Below the pieces are notes generated by a model. That model was not told where the DNA came from, made no database searches, and saw only the letters and a program-made list of their open reading frames with translations. A DNA stretch of 64,000 nt from Bacteroidota bacterium (GTDB lineage Bacteria; Bacteroidota; Bacteroidia; Chitinophagales; Chitinophagaceae): assembly GCA_947457075.1 (NCBI GenBank), contig CANGUG010000008.1:1-64000 (forward strand), read 5' to 3'. Made by a program: the position numbers and the translations under genes. Positions 63,737 to 64,000 of this stretch are shown here, piece after piece (positions within the stretch are counted from its first letter, which is position 1; every line of letters begins with the position of its first letter).

Positions 63737-64000
63737 ATGAAAATCAAGATGTTGGCAATGGCGGTGTTGATCACCATTGGTGGTTACGCTCAAAGCAGCT
63801 TAAAATTTGATGTAAAAAACCATAATTATGGTAAAATAAAAAAAGGCGTACACAAATCTGTGGTGTTTTCCTACACCAATAATGGCGCTAAACCTGCCGT
63901 AATTGAATTTGCTAATGCAGAGTGTGGATGTACGCAGCCTGAATACAACCAAAACCCTGTTTTGAAAGGACAAAAGGGTACCATAAAAGTTACTTATACC
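63737..64000 (+). CDS. DUF1573 exported protein (partial, cut by window end)
   Basis: The first 88 residues of a DUF1573 protein: signal peptide MKIKMLAMAVLITIGGYAQ, then LKFDVKNHNYGKIKKGVHKSVVFSYTNNGAKPAVIEFANAECGCTQPEYNQNPVLKGQKGTIKVTYT. The Ig-like fold with the Cys-x-Cys loop (ECGCTQPEY) is typical of the family in Bacteroidota. Function unknown; probably envelope-located. The frame is open at the right edge. Confidence 0.88.
   Translation, partial: MKIKMLAMAVLITIGGYAQSSLKFDVKNHNYGKIKKGVHKSVVFSYTNNGAKPAVIEFANAECGCTQPEYNQNPVLKGQKGTIKVTYT

Overview
The window looks like a chromosomal segment of a Bacteroidota bacterium, most likely a freshwater-type member of the Chitinophagaceae. The grounds are the 5' end of a 16S rRNA gene at the left edge, the AT-rich composition, repeated use of the Bacteroidota promoter -7 box TANNTTTG, and the gene families present: a TonB-dependent receptor paired with a DUF4249 lipoprotein, a fused 2-oxoacid dehydrogenase E1, an MlaE/MlaF-type transporter, DUF2490, TIGR03643, and proteorhodopsin with Blh. 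The genus is an inference.

Layout. 1-0.75 kb: 16S 5' end (minus strand) with a long leader carrying three tandem promoters. 0.75-9 kb: housekeeping genes (truA, an M1 aminopeptidase, a lemA/TPM-domain trio, pgk, gap, tRNA-Glu). 9-10 kb: a small accessory patch directly after tRNA-Glu, with three ~61-bp repeats and a higBA toxin-antitoxin pair. 10-14 kb: riboflavin synthesis (ribE-ribBA-ribH divergent from ribD). 14-17.2 kb: a receptor/lipoprotein uptake pair. 17.3-23.4 kb: a light-related block (DCC thiol protein, photolyase-type FAD protein, Blh retinal-forming dioxygenase, proton-pumping rhodopsin, DUF2490, SulP anion transporter). 23.5-28.7 kb: a TetR-controlled tripartite exporter (ABC/HlyD/TolC) whose ATPase has degenerate motifs. 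28.7-31.2 kb: DUF3050, AlkB-like, DUF2256, TIGR03643 and SOUL genes, several of which are families often met beside photolyases. 31.3-35.2 kb: a repeat protein of FKSEAD units, a penicillin-binding-protein-like protein that has lost its SxxK motif, and DUF2130 and membrane proteins. 35.2-47.6 kb: mostly minus-strand core genes (O-antigen ligase-like/TPR, beta-CASP nuclease, MlaE, malic enzyme, M20 peptidase, deoC, secA). 47.7-53 kb: atpG, scpB, lysA, mlaF, a thioredoxin-like protein, mdh. 53-64 kb: a cysteine-rich lipoprotein candidate, GT9, transporters, DedA, yebC, E1 dehydrogenase and a DUF1573 gene cut by the window end.

How the parts may work together. Retinal made by Blh would charge the rhodopsin, whose D-T-E residues indicate an outward proton pump. 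The nearby SulP transporter, malic enzyme and malate dehydrogenase fit the known idea of light-assisted bicarbonate uptake and anaplerosis in rhodopsin-bearing Bacteroidota, but that link is inference here. The riboflavin genes could supply FAD for the photolyase-like protein.

The least explained items are the FAD protein with a second domain after its FAD domain, the degenerate exporter ATPase, the PBP-like protein lacking its nucleophile, the eight-cysteine C-terminal tail at 53.2 kb, and several non-coding hairpins and repeats. I found no CRISPR array, prophage, transposase or integrase.
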